Notes: generated from the letters alone by a model not told the origin. Shown: positions 14,369 to 21,779, counted from the first letter of the stretch. The stretch: 33,182 bases of DNA from Alicyclobacillus suci (GCF_017329615.1 NZ_JAFMTW010000038.1:1-33182); one strand, 5' to 3'. Numbers and translations are program-made.

Positions 14369-15481
14369 TTAGGATACAATTGCTAGTTCTTGAATTACTG
14401 GTGTTGGTACTCTTTCTAGCTTGGTTGATTTGATGTGAATCGTTGTACCTTTTTGTAATTGACGGATCGCACTAACCAGCTCAGTTTCCCCTGTCATTGC
14501 TTCTACCCTGTCACCTGTCCTAGCCATTTCGATGGTTAACTTAACGAAGTCTTGGCCTTTGTGCTTTTTAAACTCAGAGTCCACCAATACACCAACCGTT
14601 TCGCCTTCGCCTAAGTCAGCGACAGGAATTACGGGTAAGCCACTTATAGGATTCTGCTTTGCTGGCTGTGGGTTTATAGTGGATTTTGGAATACTCGATA
14701 GAGTCTGCGATGGTATTGAATCGTCTGGAACAATGCTTGACTCAATGTATAGATCATCCGGCATCTCATTATCATTCGGGCGTTCAAAGTCCATTGTCGG
14801 TTCATCAAGGGCGATGGTAGCTACTTTGTTAAGAAGGTCCATCATTTTCACGTTTTCGAGTTTGAGATCCAAAACATAGATTGTCTTTGGATGTCCTGCG
14901 ACCTGAGCCTGCATAGGCACAACGCGTAGCGTTAATGGAATCATTGCGATTCGGCCTCGCGTGAGTTGTCGAATGAGTTGAATTGAACCGATAAGGTTTT
15001 GTGAAGTGTAATACGAGGTACTATCCAGTTCCCAAATGCCGATTCCCTTTACTTCGGGAAGGAGGAATATGAGACGGGTTAGCTCCTTACACTGTTTTGC
15101 TTTGTAAAACTCGCATTCTTTGTACGCGCAGTGAACCTGCGTGTATCCTCCGTTTCCATCCTCCCGAACGGCAGTTTCACCATCACCTTTGCACCAAAGC
15201 CGGCCACGTCCCTGACTACCTTTGTAGGAACATAAGGCCTGTGGCATAAACTGTTCGGGATCATCGGTTGGAAAGCAAATTGTGATTTCCTTTGGTTTAT
15301 CCCCGTACACTTCGTGAAAAGCAGCTGCAGCCTGGTCACTAGTATTCGTGCCATCGGCTCGAACCACAAAGTAATCAGTTGCTTTCGGGTATTCTTTTCC
15401 CCCATCGTTGACAGTCTTAACGCCAAGATAGATTTTCCCGACTCTCGGAATTCGTTTTGGTTCACTGAACCCTTTTATCAT
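14369..15481 (-). CDS. Gp3/recombination-directionality-factor-like protein
   Basis: This 370-residue protein has an N-terminal half (RVGKIYLGVKTV, GKEYPKATDYFVV, YGDKPKEITICFP, WCKGDGETAV) that matches my memory of the Gp3-like family. That family includes phage recombination directionality factors and proteins often labelled metal-binding. A Cys cluster (CAYKECEFYKAKQC) may bind metal or an Fe-S centre. A Pro/Ser-rich linker (about 230-280) leads to a C-terminal OB-like part. No integrase is in the window, and its pairing with ssb suggests a single-strand DNA or recombination role. The start is ATG 15481 with GGAAGGTGA; GTG 15490 lies inside that site. It is the first gene after ncRNA copy B. 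Confidence 0.6.
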   Translation of the reverse strand: MIKGFSEPKRIPRVGKIYLGVKTVNDGGKEYPKATDYFVVRADGTNTSDQAAAAFHEVYGDKPKEITICFPTDDPEQFMPQALCSYKGSQGRGRLWCKGDGETAVREDGNGGYTQVHCAYKECEFYKAKQCKELTRLIFLLPEVKGIGIWELDSTSYYTSQNLIGSIQLIRQLTRGRIAMIPLTLRVVPMQAQVAGHPKTIYVLDLKLENVKMMDLLNKVATIALDEPTMDFERPNDNEMPDDLYIESSIVPDDSIPSQTLSSIPKSTINPQPAKQNPISGLPVIPVADLGEGETVGVLVDSEFKKHKGQDFVKLTIEMARTGDRVEAMTGETELVSAIRQLQKGTTIHIKSTKLERVPTPVIQELAIVS

Positions 15482-15499
15482 TCTTCTCACCTTCCGATA

Positions 15500-15553
15500 C
15501 TCCCGGCGCCGCCGCCTTGGGAGCTAATAAGATACCCTGGGCGGCAGGGGGAG
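15500..15553 (-). promoter_or_regulatory. post-terminator leader hairpin, copy B
   Basis: Stem GCCGCC/GGCGGC (15511-15516/15540-15545) is followed by GGG/CCC (15519-15521/15535-15537) and enclosed by CTCCC/GGGAG (15500-15504/15549-15553). The minus-strand loop reads TATCTTATT, as in copy A. Several stem bases differ from copy A on both sides, so pairing is kept: compensatory change. Confidence 0.75.
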
Positions 15554-15563
15554 ATCGGAACGC

Positions 15564-15629
15564 AAAAAAAGGCAACCGACAAAGACCTTTCATGATGGTC
15601 ATTTAACCAACACGGGTCTTGCGATTGCC
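15564..15629 (-). terminator. intrinsic terminator of ncRNA copy B
   Basis: On the minus strand, GGCAATCGCAAGACC pairs with GGTCTTTGTCGGTTGCC (15587-15571), followed by seven T (15570-15564). It has the same design as in copy A with a shorter apical part. Confidence 0.8.
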
Positions 15630-15947
15630 TTTCAACTGCCACTTAAGCAGATTCCGATCAAAGGTTTGGTATTGCGAAAAGGTTAAGGTGGCGCTACCTA
15701 CCCGAGGGTAAGTGCGAAAGTGAGCTCCTGTCCTATGCACACGTGCACGTCCTAGTGCATCTGCTGGCGTACATAGTGAGTTCAGCCATCATTGCAACTG
15801 AACAAGAGGTATTGCCGTGAGTGTGCGACGAGTGACATGCTGCCTAGTTTCCCCTTGCGGTTCGCTATGTAATAGCTTCCTAGGCTCCTCTTTGCTCTCC
15901 ACGTAATGGATTCAAGCGCATAAGAGGGAAAGTTTTTCTAATTTCTC
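15564..15947 (-). ncRNA. structured non-coding RNA or long attenuator leader, copy B
   Basis: About 385 nt, nearly identical to 8671-9072. The three-way junction lies at 15885-15842 and the GUUCAG/CUGAAC hairpin at 15803-15780. Differences are few. In the terminator loop the changes retain pairing: CGUG/CACG becomes CGUG/CAUG through a G-U pair, and UGGUC/GACCA becomes UGGU/ACCA. The transcript would end 80 nt before the RDF-like gene. Copy-specific conservation without coding capacity, a perfect TATAAT and a terminator together support a discrete RNA. Its family is unknown to me. Confidence 0.78.
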
Positions 15948-15953
15948 TTTCAG

Positions 15954-15980
15954 ATTATACCCATATTCAATTTCTCGCAA
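15954..15980 (-). promoter_or_regulatory. candidate sigma-A promoter of ncRNA copy B
   Basis: A perfect TATAAT is read on the minus strand at 15959-15954. The -35 box is poor: TTGCGA at 15980-15975 with a 15-bp spacer. Transcription would begin near 15947, where the repeat starts. Confidence 0.55.
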
Positions 15981-16060
15981 GTCTTAATAGCACAAAAAAG
16001 AGGGCTTTAGGAACGCTGTATTGACATAAATCGGAGGTACTTTTATGTCCCACTTCTAAC

Positions 16061-16088
16061 AAAAAAACCCGCAGTTTTATCCGCGGGT
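16061..16088 (-). terminator. intrinsic terminator after the AbrB-like gene
   Basis: On the minus strand, ACCCGC (16088-16083) and GCGGGT (16072-16067) form the stem, followed by a run of T down to 16061. It lies 20 bp after the AbrB-like stop. It separates the pilus/AbrB block from ncRNA copy B. The rest of 15960-16060 holds no gene I can support. Confidence 0.85.
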
Positions 16089-16108
16089 CTCCTTATGGAA
16101 ATTTCTGA

Positions 16109-16372
16109 TTAAGTGAGAATGGGCGATTTGACGGCCGTTTGTGCCTCTTTTAGACACTCTTTGCAGATGCGTTTGCCCCTGTATGTAGTTAGTTCATCTG
16201 CAGAATTGCAAAACATACAAGCTGGATCATATTGACGCAGGATAATTCGATCCTCATCAACGAAGATTTCCAAGGCATCTTTGATCTTAATTCCCAAGGT
16301 TCGGCGCAACTCAATCGGCAGCACGATTCGACCCAATTCATCCACTTTGCGAGTTATACCAGTTGATTTCAC
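16109..16372 (-). CDS. AbrB/SpoVT-type regulator with C-terminal zinc finger
   Basis: This 87-residue protein starts with the AbrB swapped-hairpin domain (TGITRKVDELGRIVLPIELRR ... LGIKIKDALEIF). It ends with two Cys pairs (Cys52/Cys55 in CMFC, Cys70/Cys73 in CKEC), a zinc-finger extension seen in the AbrB/Abh group of Bacillota. It would bind AT-rich promoter DNA as a tetramer or dimer and could control the pilus or RNA units. GTG 16372 has GGAGG at 8 nt. It is the last gene before a terminator, and a dyad at 16426-16447 lies upstream. It was probably acquired with the element, as AbrB paralogues are common on plasmids. Confidence 0.88.
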   Translation of the reverse strand: MKSTGITRKVDELGRIVLPIELRRTLGIKIKDALEIFVDEDRIILRQYDPACMFCNSADELTTYRGKRICKECLKEAQTAVKSPILT

Positions 16373-16425
16373 AGTTCACACCTCCAATCTCCATAATTTC
16401 AAACGTATTGTTTATTAAGTATATA

Positions 16426-16447
16426 GTTCCAAGTTGTAACTTTGAAC
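16426..16447 (-). promoter_or_regulatory. near-perfect 22-bp dyad upstream of the AbrB-like gene
   Basis: On the minus strand, GTTCAAAGTT and AACTTGGAAC face each other across 2 bp with one mismatch, directly followed by TATATACTTAATAAAC, which could contain the -10 box. An operator overlapping a promoter of the regulator gene is a reasonable reading; the bound protein is unknown. Confidence 0.45.
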
Positions 16448-16464
16448 CCCTTGCATGGGTACTC

Positions 16465-17346
16465 TCACATGAGAATTCGTTCAACATCACCGATGAACAT
16501 CTTGTCCTTTTCCGATTTTCGATTCAGGCGAACCTTTACATGACTGCCGGTTCGTAGCGTGCCCCTCGTATCCTCACGTTGTCGGATACGTACCATCACA
16601 CCCCCAGGCAACACGGCCATTCCCGTTCGGCCAGAAACACTAGACACCTCTGCAGGATAACTGACTCCCGTTGAATATTTTTGATGATACAAGTCATACG
16701 GATTGGGTTTTGCATCCCTCCTTGATACAATTACTCGCCGAATGCGCCCCTCTGTCGTATTACTCGTGATTTTGATTTCAATCATTTCACCTATTTCTAG
16801 CTCATATGGTTTGGACACTTTATGGTCTACCAATGAAATAGGTAACCACATATCATTTCCGGAGACATCTACGATATAGCCATAATCGTTTCTCCGCTTA
16901 ATGACTGCTGTCCAGGTTGCGCCGGCTACTACTTTAGAGACGTTCGCATTGCGCATTATCTCCAACGCTCGTTGGCGAGAAAAGACAAAAACACTCTCTC
17001 CGTCGACGTTGGGGATAAAATGGTGCGGCACAGCAGAGATAAAACGATTGAAGTAGCGTTCTGCTTGCCGTTCGTTTGCGAATCCAGCTTCAGACCACGG
17101 GATCTTCCCGAATACTGGGCCATATTTTACAGTGATGGCATTTTCCTCTTTCCACTCTTGACCATTCGCGGTGTTTACGTAGTATTTCACCTTGTCGTTG
17201 GTAGACATCACTTGAAGTTGCATAACCGTGTCGTTGGACGCCCACATGAGAAACATATTTGTCGCATGGCGCTCATCATCGAGTGTTTGCGGGTTCAATT
17301 GGGCGCCTTCCGAGGTGATATTTACGTACACTACGTCTTCGTTCAT
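16465..17346 (-). CDS. S1-domain RNA-binding protein
   Basis: In this 293-residue protein, residues about 135-215 (GATWTAVIKRRNDYGYIVDV, MWLPISLVDHK, GEMIEIKI) look like an S1/OB RNA-binding repeat. A second repeat appears near the C terminus (YPAEVSSVSGRTGMAVLPGG ... GSHVKVRLNR). The N-terminal 130 residues are not recognised. S1 proteins bind RNA and can help translation of structured mRNAs, which fits an element full of structured leaders, but that link is inference. The start is ATG 17346 after GGGGGA; the longer frame to 17463 overlaps the preceding gene heavily. Confidence 0.7.
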   Translation of the reverse strand: MNEDVVYVNITSEGAQLNPQTLDDERHATNMFLMWASNDTVMQLQVMSTNDKVKYYVNTANGQEWKEENAITVKYGPVFGKIPWSEAGFANERQAERYFNRFISAVPHHFIPNVDGESVFVFSRQRALEIMRNANVSKVVAGATWTAVIKRRNDYGYIVDVSGNDMWLPISLVDHKVSKPYELEIGEMIEIKITSNTTEGRIRRVIVSRRDAKPNPYDLYHQKYSTGVSYPAEVSSVSGRTGMAVLPGGVMVRIRQREDTRGTLRTGSHVKVRLNRKSEKDKMFIGDVERILM

Positions 17347-17359
17347 TCTTACAGTCCCC

Positions 17360-17683
17360 CTAGAATTCGAGTTTTGCGCTCCAAACTTTTCCGTCAAAGT
17401 GCACGCCAAGGACTTTCTTATATCTAAGGCGTTCGCATCTTTCATGCGCATGACGTAAAGCAAGGTTAGTTAGTTCCGAAATGTCTTCTGCAAACATGCT
17501 GTCAGGTTGCGGTATTTCAAGAAGTGTTAGTGTAACAATGCCAGATTGTCTGATTCCATTAAGACGACCCTCAACACGAATTGTTTCACCCTTTTTGAGC
17601 TGCTTGCGGTTTTCACGGCGAACGACACGCCGCAGTATACGGGCTTCTTCTTCTGCCGTACGCTCAGACGTGTTCTCTGTCAC
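17360..17683 (-). CDS. hypothetical protein (107 aa)
   Basis: GTG 17683 follows GGGGGTGA with 7-nt spacing and gives a protein starting MTENTSERTAEEEAR; an upstream TTG at 17707 is less likely. The N-terminal region is charged and helical (ARILRRVVRRENRKQLKKGE). A beta-rich segment (IRVEGRLNGIRQSGIVTLTLL) that could be a small OB-like fold follows. No family is recognised. It is 13 bp from the S1-domain gene and probably cotranscribed. Confidence 0.6.
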   Translation of the reverse strand: MTENTSERTAEEEARILRRVVRRENRKQLKKGETIRVEGRLNGIRQSGIVTLTLLEIPQPDSMFAEDISELTNLALRHAHERCERLRYKKVLGVHFDGKVWSAKLEF

Positions 17684-17772
17684 AAGCGAGTCACCCCCAT
17701 TTACCAAATTCTTGTCTTATACCGATATTTTCAGGCAGGATTATCTAGATTTCGTGATAAAAACGTGCCACT

Positions 17773-18267
17773 TTACTTTTTTGCAGCGAGCGCACAGGTT
17801 ATCACAAGCGTGCCCAAGAGAATATAGGGAGCAAAGGCTATACGTTTCACACGGTTTCGTTTTAAGAATGGATGTATCCATCGGCGGAATGGTTTTGGCA
17901 TTGAGTACCTATGGCGTCTAAGTACTGGAATGATGAGTCGAATTAACGCAGCAGTATTTGAGACCACGAACACACACAACATAGATGTTGGACCCAGAAT
18001 GCTACCCAGTGCCGAGAAAAGTAACACATCACCAATTCCGAGGCGCACCATTTGAAACATCAGTAGTCCTAGTCCTAAACCAATTACAGCTCCTACACTT
18101 GATTCGATGAGCCCGTGTAACCCACTTAACAAGAGTCCCGATAGGAATCCGCCAATAAACCCGCATAGAATGGACAGCATAGGAATTGTGAAGTCGCGGA
18201 TATCTTGATAAGACGCCCAAAGGAGCATACCTAGAGCGAGGCAAGAATCGACGCAAAAAGCCCCCAT
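17773..18267 (-). CDS. prepilin peptidase, TadV/CpaA type
   Basis: This 164-residue polytopic membrane protease cleaves and may methylate pilin precursors at the inner face of the membrane. It has both aspartates of the A24 family: Asp22/Asp25 in SYQDIRDFTIP and Asp80 in GIGD. The large N-terminal methylase domain of PilD is absent, as usual for Tad-type enzymes. Its start overlaps the stop of the GT-C gene (TAATG). Substrates are probably the pilins at 24638-25091 and perhaps the TadE-like protein at 22410. It ends the pilus block; no terminator follows. Confidence 0.85.
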   Translation of the reverse strand: MGAFCVDSCLALGMLLWASYQDIRDFTIPMLSILCGFIGGFLSGLLLSGLHGLIESSVGAVIGLGLGLLMFQMVRLGIGDVLLFSALGSILGPTSMLCVFVVSNTAALIRLIIPVLRRHRYSMPKPFRRWIHPFLKRNRVKRIAFAPYILLGTLVITCALAAKK

Positions 18268-19778
18268 TACTGCCCCACTCCTACCCGCTCAAATACCACA
18301 TAGCCTTGATCCGAATAAACAAGTTTCCAATCCGGAAGGTCACTTAGCAATTCATTTAATGCCTCTTTACTTTGAATACAAACGACGTTTACGTGTTCCT
18401 GGTTCAGGTACCTTTCAGCACCTTTTTTTGCATCTAGAATCGTGCTGAATTTTTCCATGTATCCGTTTTTCAAATAGATTTCCGTGCGTCCGTCAATGCT
18501 TACTGGTACACCCATCGTTTCAAGCGTTCCACCGATGTTGTAATCGTTCCATACCCGCCACGTTGGATGTTTTTGTTCAATCTGCTTTACGACAACTACT
18601 GCATGTGGTTCTACGCTCGCGTTGGCATTCGCATATAGACTGCCGTGTACTGAACTGATGCCTTCAACAATAAGCAGGGACAAACCAATGAATAGCCCAA
18701 GCCGTAGTGCCGTATATAGCTCCCGCGGGAACCGTAACCTCTTAAACCGAGCGTAAAGGGACTTTGGTATATATTTGGTGCGAGGCGCAAATGCCCATAC
18801 GGTAAGGATAAGCGCATAGGATCCAAATCTGACCGATTTTAAAAACATAAGAAAAACAATTACTGCCCAGATCGTTTGAAAGAGTTTGAGTCGCTCTTTG
18901 TTTTGTATGCGTATTACGAGCATAACTGCAATAATGAGACTCAAGGACGTCGTTATCCATTCGGTAATTGTGGCCGGTTGCCATTCCATGATGTAGTTCT
19001 GTACGCCCGATTTTGCGGAGAGCCATAGCGCAAAACGATATATGCTGAAGCCCTGTGGATTGATAAGCGATACTGAAAAGAGTACCCCTGTTGTCACTAA
19101 TGACCTAAAGAAATCTTGTCTAACACTACGCTCATGCTGTATCCAATGCGTTTTAACAGATGGAATGAGCGTGATGAGCCCTATAGAGAGTGTGAACAAC
19201 CACTCTAACATGAACGAACCATGCATGTTGACCCAAATGATTTGTAAAAGAGATAAAGCTACGATTCGCAGTAACCATTTCTTTATACGGAACACGATCC
19301 ACAATGTGACTACCATGAACAGATACGAAAATGTCTCTGCACGGATTTGGTCCCAAGGTGTTGAGAGAATTCCGGCTATAATGGCCCAAACGCGCGCATA
19401 AGGGACATTGGAATATCTCAATACATCGTAAAAGATACTCCAAGTTAGCAAGGATACTAAAGTCATCATGGCGACAACGCCACGATAACCTAAATAATGA
19501 CTGACCGTATAAAGTAAAAGTTCAAATCCCCATTCTTGCGGCATCCAACGTTGTCCAACGGCAGTCCATGTTCCATAAACGTGCATAGGAACGCTTCTGT
19601 GTAAAGCGATCCATTGACCAACCCAGTTTGACCACATGGTGTCCCCAGTCGAGAACGGAGTGGAATAAAACTCGATAAAAAAGAAGGCCAGCACAGCTAA
19701 AAAAGCTGCTTGGCTGACCCATGAGGTTTTAAGAGATACGTTACGTGATCTGCTTGTTAATACGGTTATTACCGCCAT
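18267..19778 (-). CDS. GT-C type membrane glycosyltransferase-like protein
   Basis: This 503-residue integral membrane protein has about ten hydrophobic segments. The first extracytoplasmic loop holds FSTGDTMWSNWVGQWIA and RWMPQEWGFELLLY, with the acidic residue and HEW/QEW-like motif common in GT-C polyprenol-phosphate-sugar transferases. The C-terminal outer domain has WNDYNIGGTLETMGVPVSID followed by GRTEIY, typical of bacterial GT-C relatives. It starts at ATG 19778, overlapping the actin gene by 10 bp, and ends on the prepilin peptidase start. That tight packing suggests it glycosylates pilins or surface proteins of this system; the substrate is unproven. Confidence 0.7.
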   Translation of the reverse strand: MAVITVLTSRSRNVSLKTSWVSQAAFLAVLAFFFIEFYSTPFSTGDTMWSNWVGQWIALHRSVPMHVYGTWTAVGQRWMPQEWGFELLLYTVSHYLGYRGVVAMMTLVSLLTWSIFYDVLRYSNVPYARVWAIIAGILSTPWDQIRAETFSYLFMVVTLWIVFRIKKWLLRIVALSLLQIIWVNMHGSFMLEWLFTLSIGLITLIPSVKTHWIQHERSVRQDFFRSLVTTGVLFSVSLINPQGFSIYRFALWLSAKSGVQNYIMEWQPATITEWITTSLSLIIAVMLVIRIQNKERLKLFQTIWAVIVFLMFLKSVRFGSYALILTVWAFAPRTKYIPKSLYARFKRLRFPRELYTALRLGLFIGLSLLIVEGISSVHGSLYANANASVEPHAVVVVKQIEQKHPTWRVWNDYNIGGTLETMGVPVSIDGRTEIYLKNGYMEKFSTILDAKKGAERYLNQEHVNVVCIQSKEALNELLSDLPDWKLVYSDQGYVVFERVGVGQ

Positions 19779-21061
19779 GCCGATGCACCCTCACGAAAGC
19801 GACCAGGTACTCTTGCACTTGTATCCACTTCTGAACCGGTATCAATATTTTTGGCTTCACGAGGTGGCTCTGTTGAAAGTGGTGTTTCATCATTTGCCAA
19901 GGCAGCAGTCTTCTGTTGTTCTTGCTTGTTTGGTTCTGAAGAACTGGCTATCAATGTATTTGACGCAGAGTTTGGTTGGTTGTTTTCCTTTTCTACGCTT
20001 TGATCCCGCGTTTCAGCGTTTTTGTGTTGCACACTTTCTCGTCCACTTTCTCGTTGTCGAACTGTCTCACTCTTGTTTGAATCTGCCAGAAGGCATCCTT
20101 CAGCGTTCTTCCATTGCGCATCATGAGCAATTGCTTGATTTGGGTGGAATCCCTGCAATTCTGACTCAAGAATCATGGCCCCACCTCCGACAAATATGGC
20201 CGTACGGACTCGGTTTTGTCGTGTTCCCCACAGGTCTGAGATACACGACTTCAACACAGTCGCAAGGTCTTTTTTTGCCTGCTCAACTTCACAAGAGAGA
20301 TCCCAATCTTTGCCGCCGTAATACATGCTGCCGTGGTGTAAGACGCGGTCTGCAAGGTCAGTGTCCATGATATCGCCCGTTTGAGTTTCGAGACTCCGAC
20401 GAATGACTTGTGTGAGATCCCGGGTACCGTGAGCAATTGTGCCCGAGATTTCATCATGGATTATCATGTCTCCACCAAAAGTCTCGAGTACAACGACATC
20501 TGTGGTATCACCGCCAATATCAACGACTGCAATATATCCGTCTTTTTCCGTGTCGAACAACTCCGGCATCGAAGGAGCTAACGCATATGCGGCTACAAGA
20601 GATTGAGGATACTCGCTGACGCTACGAATTGACACAGTGACAGGTTCAGACTTGTAGCGTCCGATAGTTTCGCTTTTACCCCGAAGTCTGGATGATAGCT
20701 TGCCCTTCACCGTATGGAACTGACTGTAAGGGTAGTCTAGTGTAAGGTCTACAGCCTCGTTATCCGTAACGAGCATAGACAACACCGTCCATATGAGCAC
20801 TTCGGCTGCTTCTCCATCGAATCTGTCTCGACCAAAAACATACTCCGGGAGCAAGCCGAAACGTTCTGCCATTTTGCCCACAAGATAATCTTGGCCCTTT
20901 ACTGTGACTTGAATCGATTCTTCAGAGGCTGGCTGTTTTCTTGAGAGCGAAAAGACTGAGCGGTGTTGTCCGTGTGCAACGACGGAACGTAACATGACTC
21001 GGTCACCTTTTTCGTTGATTGCCTTTACAAATCGATTCCCCAAATCAATAGCGATTTTCAT
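19769..21061 (-). CDS. ParM-like actin ATPase with long disordered tail
   Basis: This 430-residue actin-fold protein has phosphate-1 IDLGNRFVKA (5-14), phosphate-2 VVDIGGDTTDVVV (179-191) and adenosine motif IFVGGGAMIL (289-298). ParM/Alp-type actins form filaments that push plasmids apart; they are usually about 320-360 residues. Here about 105 hydrophilic, Gln/Glu/Asn/Ser-rich residues follow the fold (325-430), apparently disordered. There is no obvious ParR gene beside it and no iteron centromere in the flanks. Instead it lies between a thioredoxin-like gene and the GT-C/prepilin peptidase genes, so a role in pilus positioning is an alternative to segregation. ATG 21061 has GGAGG. Confidence 0.8.
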   Translation of the reverse strand: MKIAIDLGNRFVKAINEKGDRVMLRSVVAHGQHRSVFSLSRKQPASEESIQVTVKGQDYLVGKMAERFGLLPEYVFGRDRFDGEAAEVLIWTVLSMLVTDNEAVDLTLDYPYSQFHTVKGKLSSRLRGKSETIGRYKSEPVTVSIRSVSEYPQSLVAAYALAPSMPELFDTEKDGYIAVVDIGGDTTDVVVLETFGGDMIIHDEISGTIAHGTRDLTQVIRRSLETQTGDIMDTDLADRVLHHGSMYYGGKDWDLSCEVEQAKKDLATVLKSCISDLWGTRQNRVRTAIFVGGGAMILESELQGFHPNQAIAHDAQWKNAEGCLLADSNKSETVRQRESGRESVQHKNAETRDQSVEKENNQPNSASNTLIASSSEPNKQEQQKTAALANDETPLSTEPPREAKNIDTGSEVDTSARVPGRFREGASAWR

Positions 21062-21088
21062 TTGATGTTTGCCTCCTGGAAATACGTG

Positions 21089-21685
21089 TTAATTGAATAC
21101 TGATGTCCATTTATAAGCCGTGTTTGCGGGCAGAATGCCCGGTATTTCAGTAACTTTCCCGTTCTTCTCAACATAAGTGTCAGGCACACCGGTAATCCAT
21201 TTTTTTGAGTTTCCGTTCAAAGCAACGACTGTTTCTTTGAGATTCAAAGACTTTGCCTCTTTTTGCACGTTCTCAAGTTCTGTTTTCACCGTCTCATTTG
21301 GCTTGGGCCATGTGACGACAATTGTAGGTTCGTGTTTGTACTTCCCTCCGCCTAACTGTTGAAGTATAGAAGGGTCCATGTCCGAGACAAATACGACTGG
21401 AGAATCGGCCACATCCAACGTTTTAGATTGCCCTGTGGACGTTATAACGGGGATAGTATGGTATTGCTGAGCCTGCTTAGACGAAACAGTATGTTCACGT
21501 GCTTGAAGCGAAATGAGGTGTGCCGTGGTATTTTGAGCCGACTTTACTGGTGTCGACTTTGACTCAAGAGGTTTTTCGGTAGATACTGACGTTCCCTTTC
21601 CTTGCGAGAATGCAAAATATGATATACCGCCACCTACGACAACAATCACACTAAGTGCAATAGAACCGATTGTCCGTTTTTTCAA
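21089..21685 (-). CDS. membrane-anchored thioredoxin-fold-like protein without CxxC
   Basis: This 198-residue protein has a TM anchor near residues 6-27 and a Ser/Thr/Lys-rich linker. The outer domain (SPVVFVSDMDPSILQQL ... TIVVTWPKP ... ETVVALNGNSKKWITGVPDTYV) resembles a thioredoxin fold, including the GVP-(D)TYV cis-Pro region and the following NGKVTEIPG. The active-site CxxC is missing (SDMDPSI at that place), so it is not a classical oxidoreductase; a chaperone or structural role outside the membrane is more likely. The start is TTG 21685 after AAAGGAG. That ribosome site is locked in a strong hairpin (21695-21747). Confidence 0.6.
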   Translation of the reverse strand: MKKRTIGSIALSVIVVVGGGISYFAFSQGKGTSVSTEKPLESKSTPVKSAQNTTAHLISLQAREHTVSSKQAQQYHTIPVITSTGQSKTLDVADSPVVFVSDMDPSILQQLGGGKYKHEPTIVVTWPKPNETVKTELENVQKEAKSLNLKETVVALNGNSKKWITGVPDTYVEKNGKVTEIPGILPANTAYKWTSVFN

Positions 21686-21694
21686 GAAAAGAAA

Positions 21695-21747
21695 CGCTCC
21701 TTTCGACAAATTGTGAACTAACTCAAGTTTGTCATGTGAAAGGAGCG
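21695..21747 (-). promoter_or_regulatory. ribosome-site-sequestering stem-loop
   Basis: On the plus strand CGCTCCTTTC (21695-21704) and GAAAGGAGCG (21738-21747) pair perfectly, followed inward by GACAAA/TTTGTC (21705-21710/21728-21733) with a 4-nt bulge. The minus-strand transcript thus buries the only ribosome site (GAAAGGAG) of the TTG 21685 gene, and a T-rich TTTCTTTTC follows at once. It could act as a translational lock, an attenuator, or both. Confidence 0.7.
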
Positions 21748-21779
21748 CTTTTGCGCCAAAAACGTGATGATTTTTTGTT

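Larger units (their letters stand above)
15482..15957 (-). repeat. large direct repeat, copy B (partner 8599-9082)
   Basis: This has the same order and orientation as copy A: diverged leader hairpin, terminator, nearly identical RNA unit and promoter. Relative to A it lacks the 18-bp duplication and has a shorter terminator loop. The match ends abruptly at 15957, within the -10 box. Confidence 0.9.

Noticed and set aside
8599..15957. Repeat pair as terminal repeats of a transposon
   Set aside because: Units are direct, have internal promoters and terminators, and no transposase lies between them.
16014..16060. Plus-strand TTGACA, GGAGG and a 4-codon frame MSHF
   Set aside because: The frame is too short and the -10 box is poor; it could be chance.
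19777..20370. Plus-strand 197-codon frame
   Set aside because: Antisense of the actin gene; composition like a shadow frame, no ribosome site.
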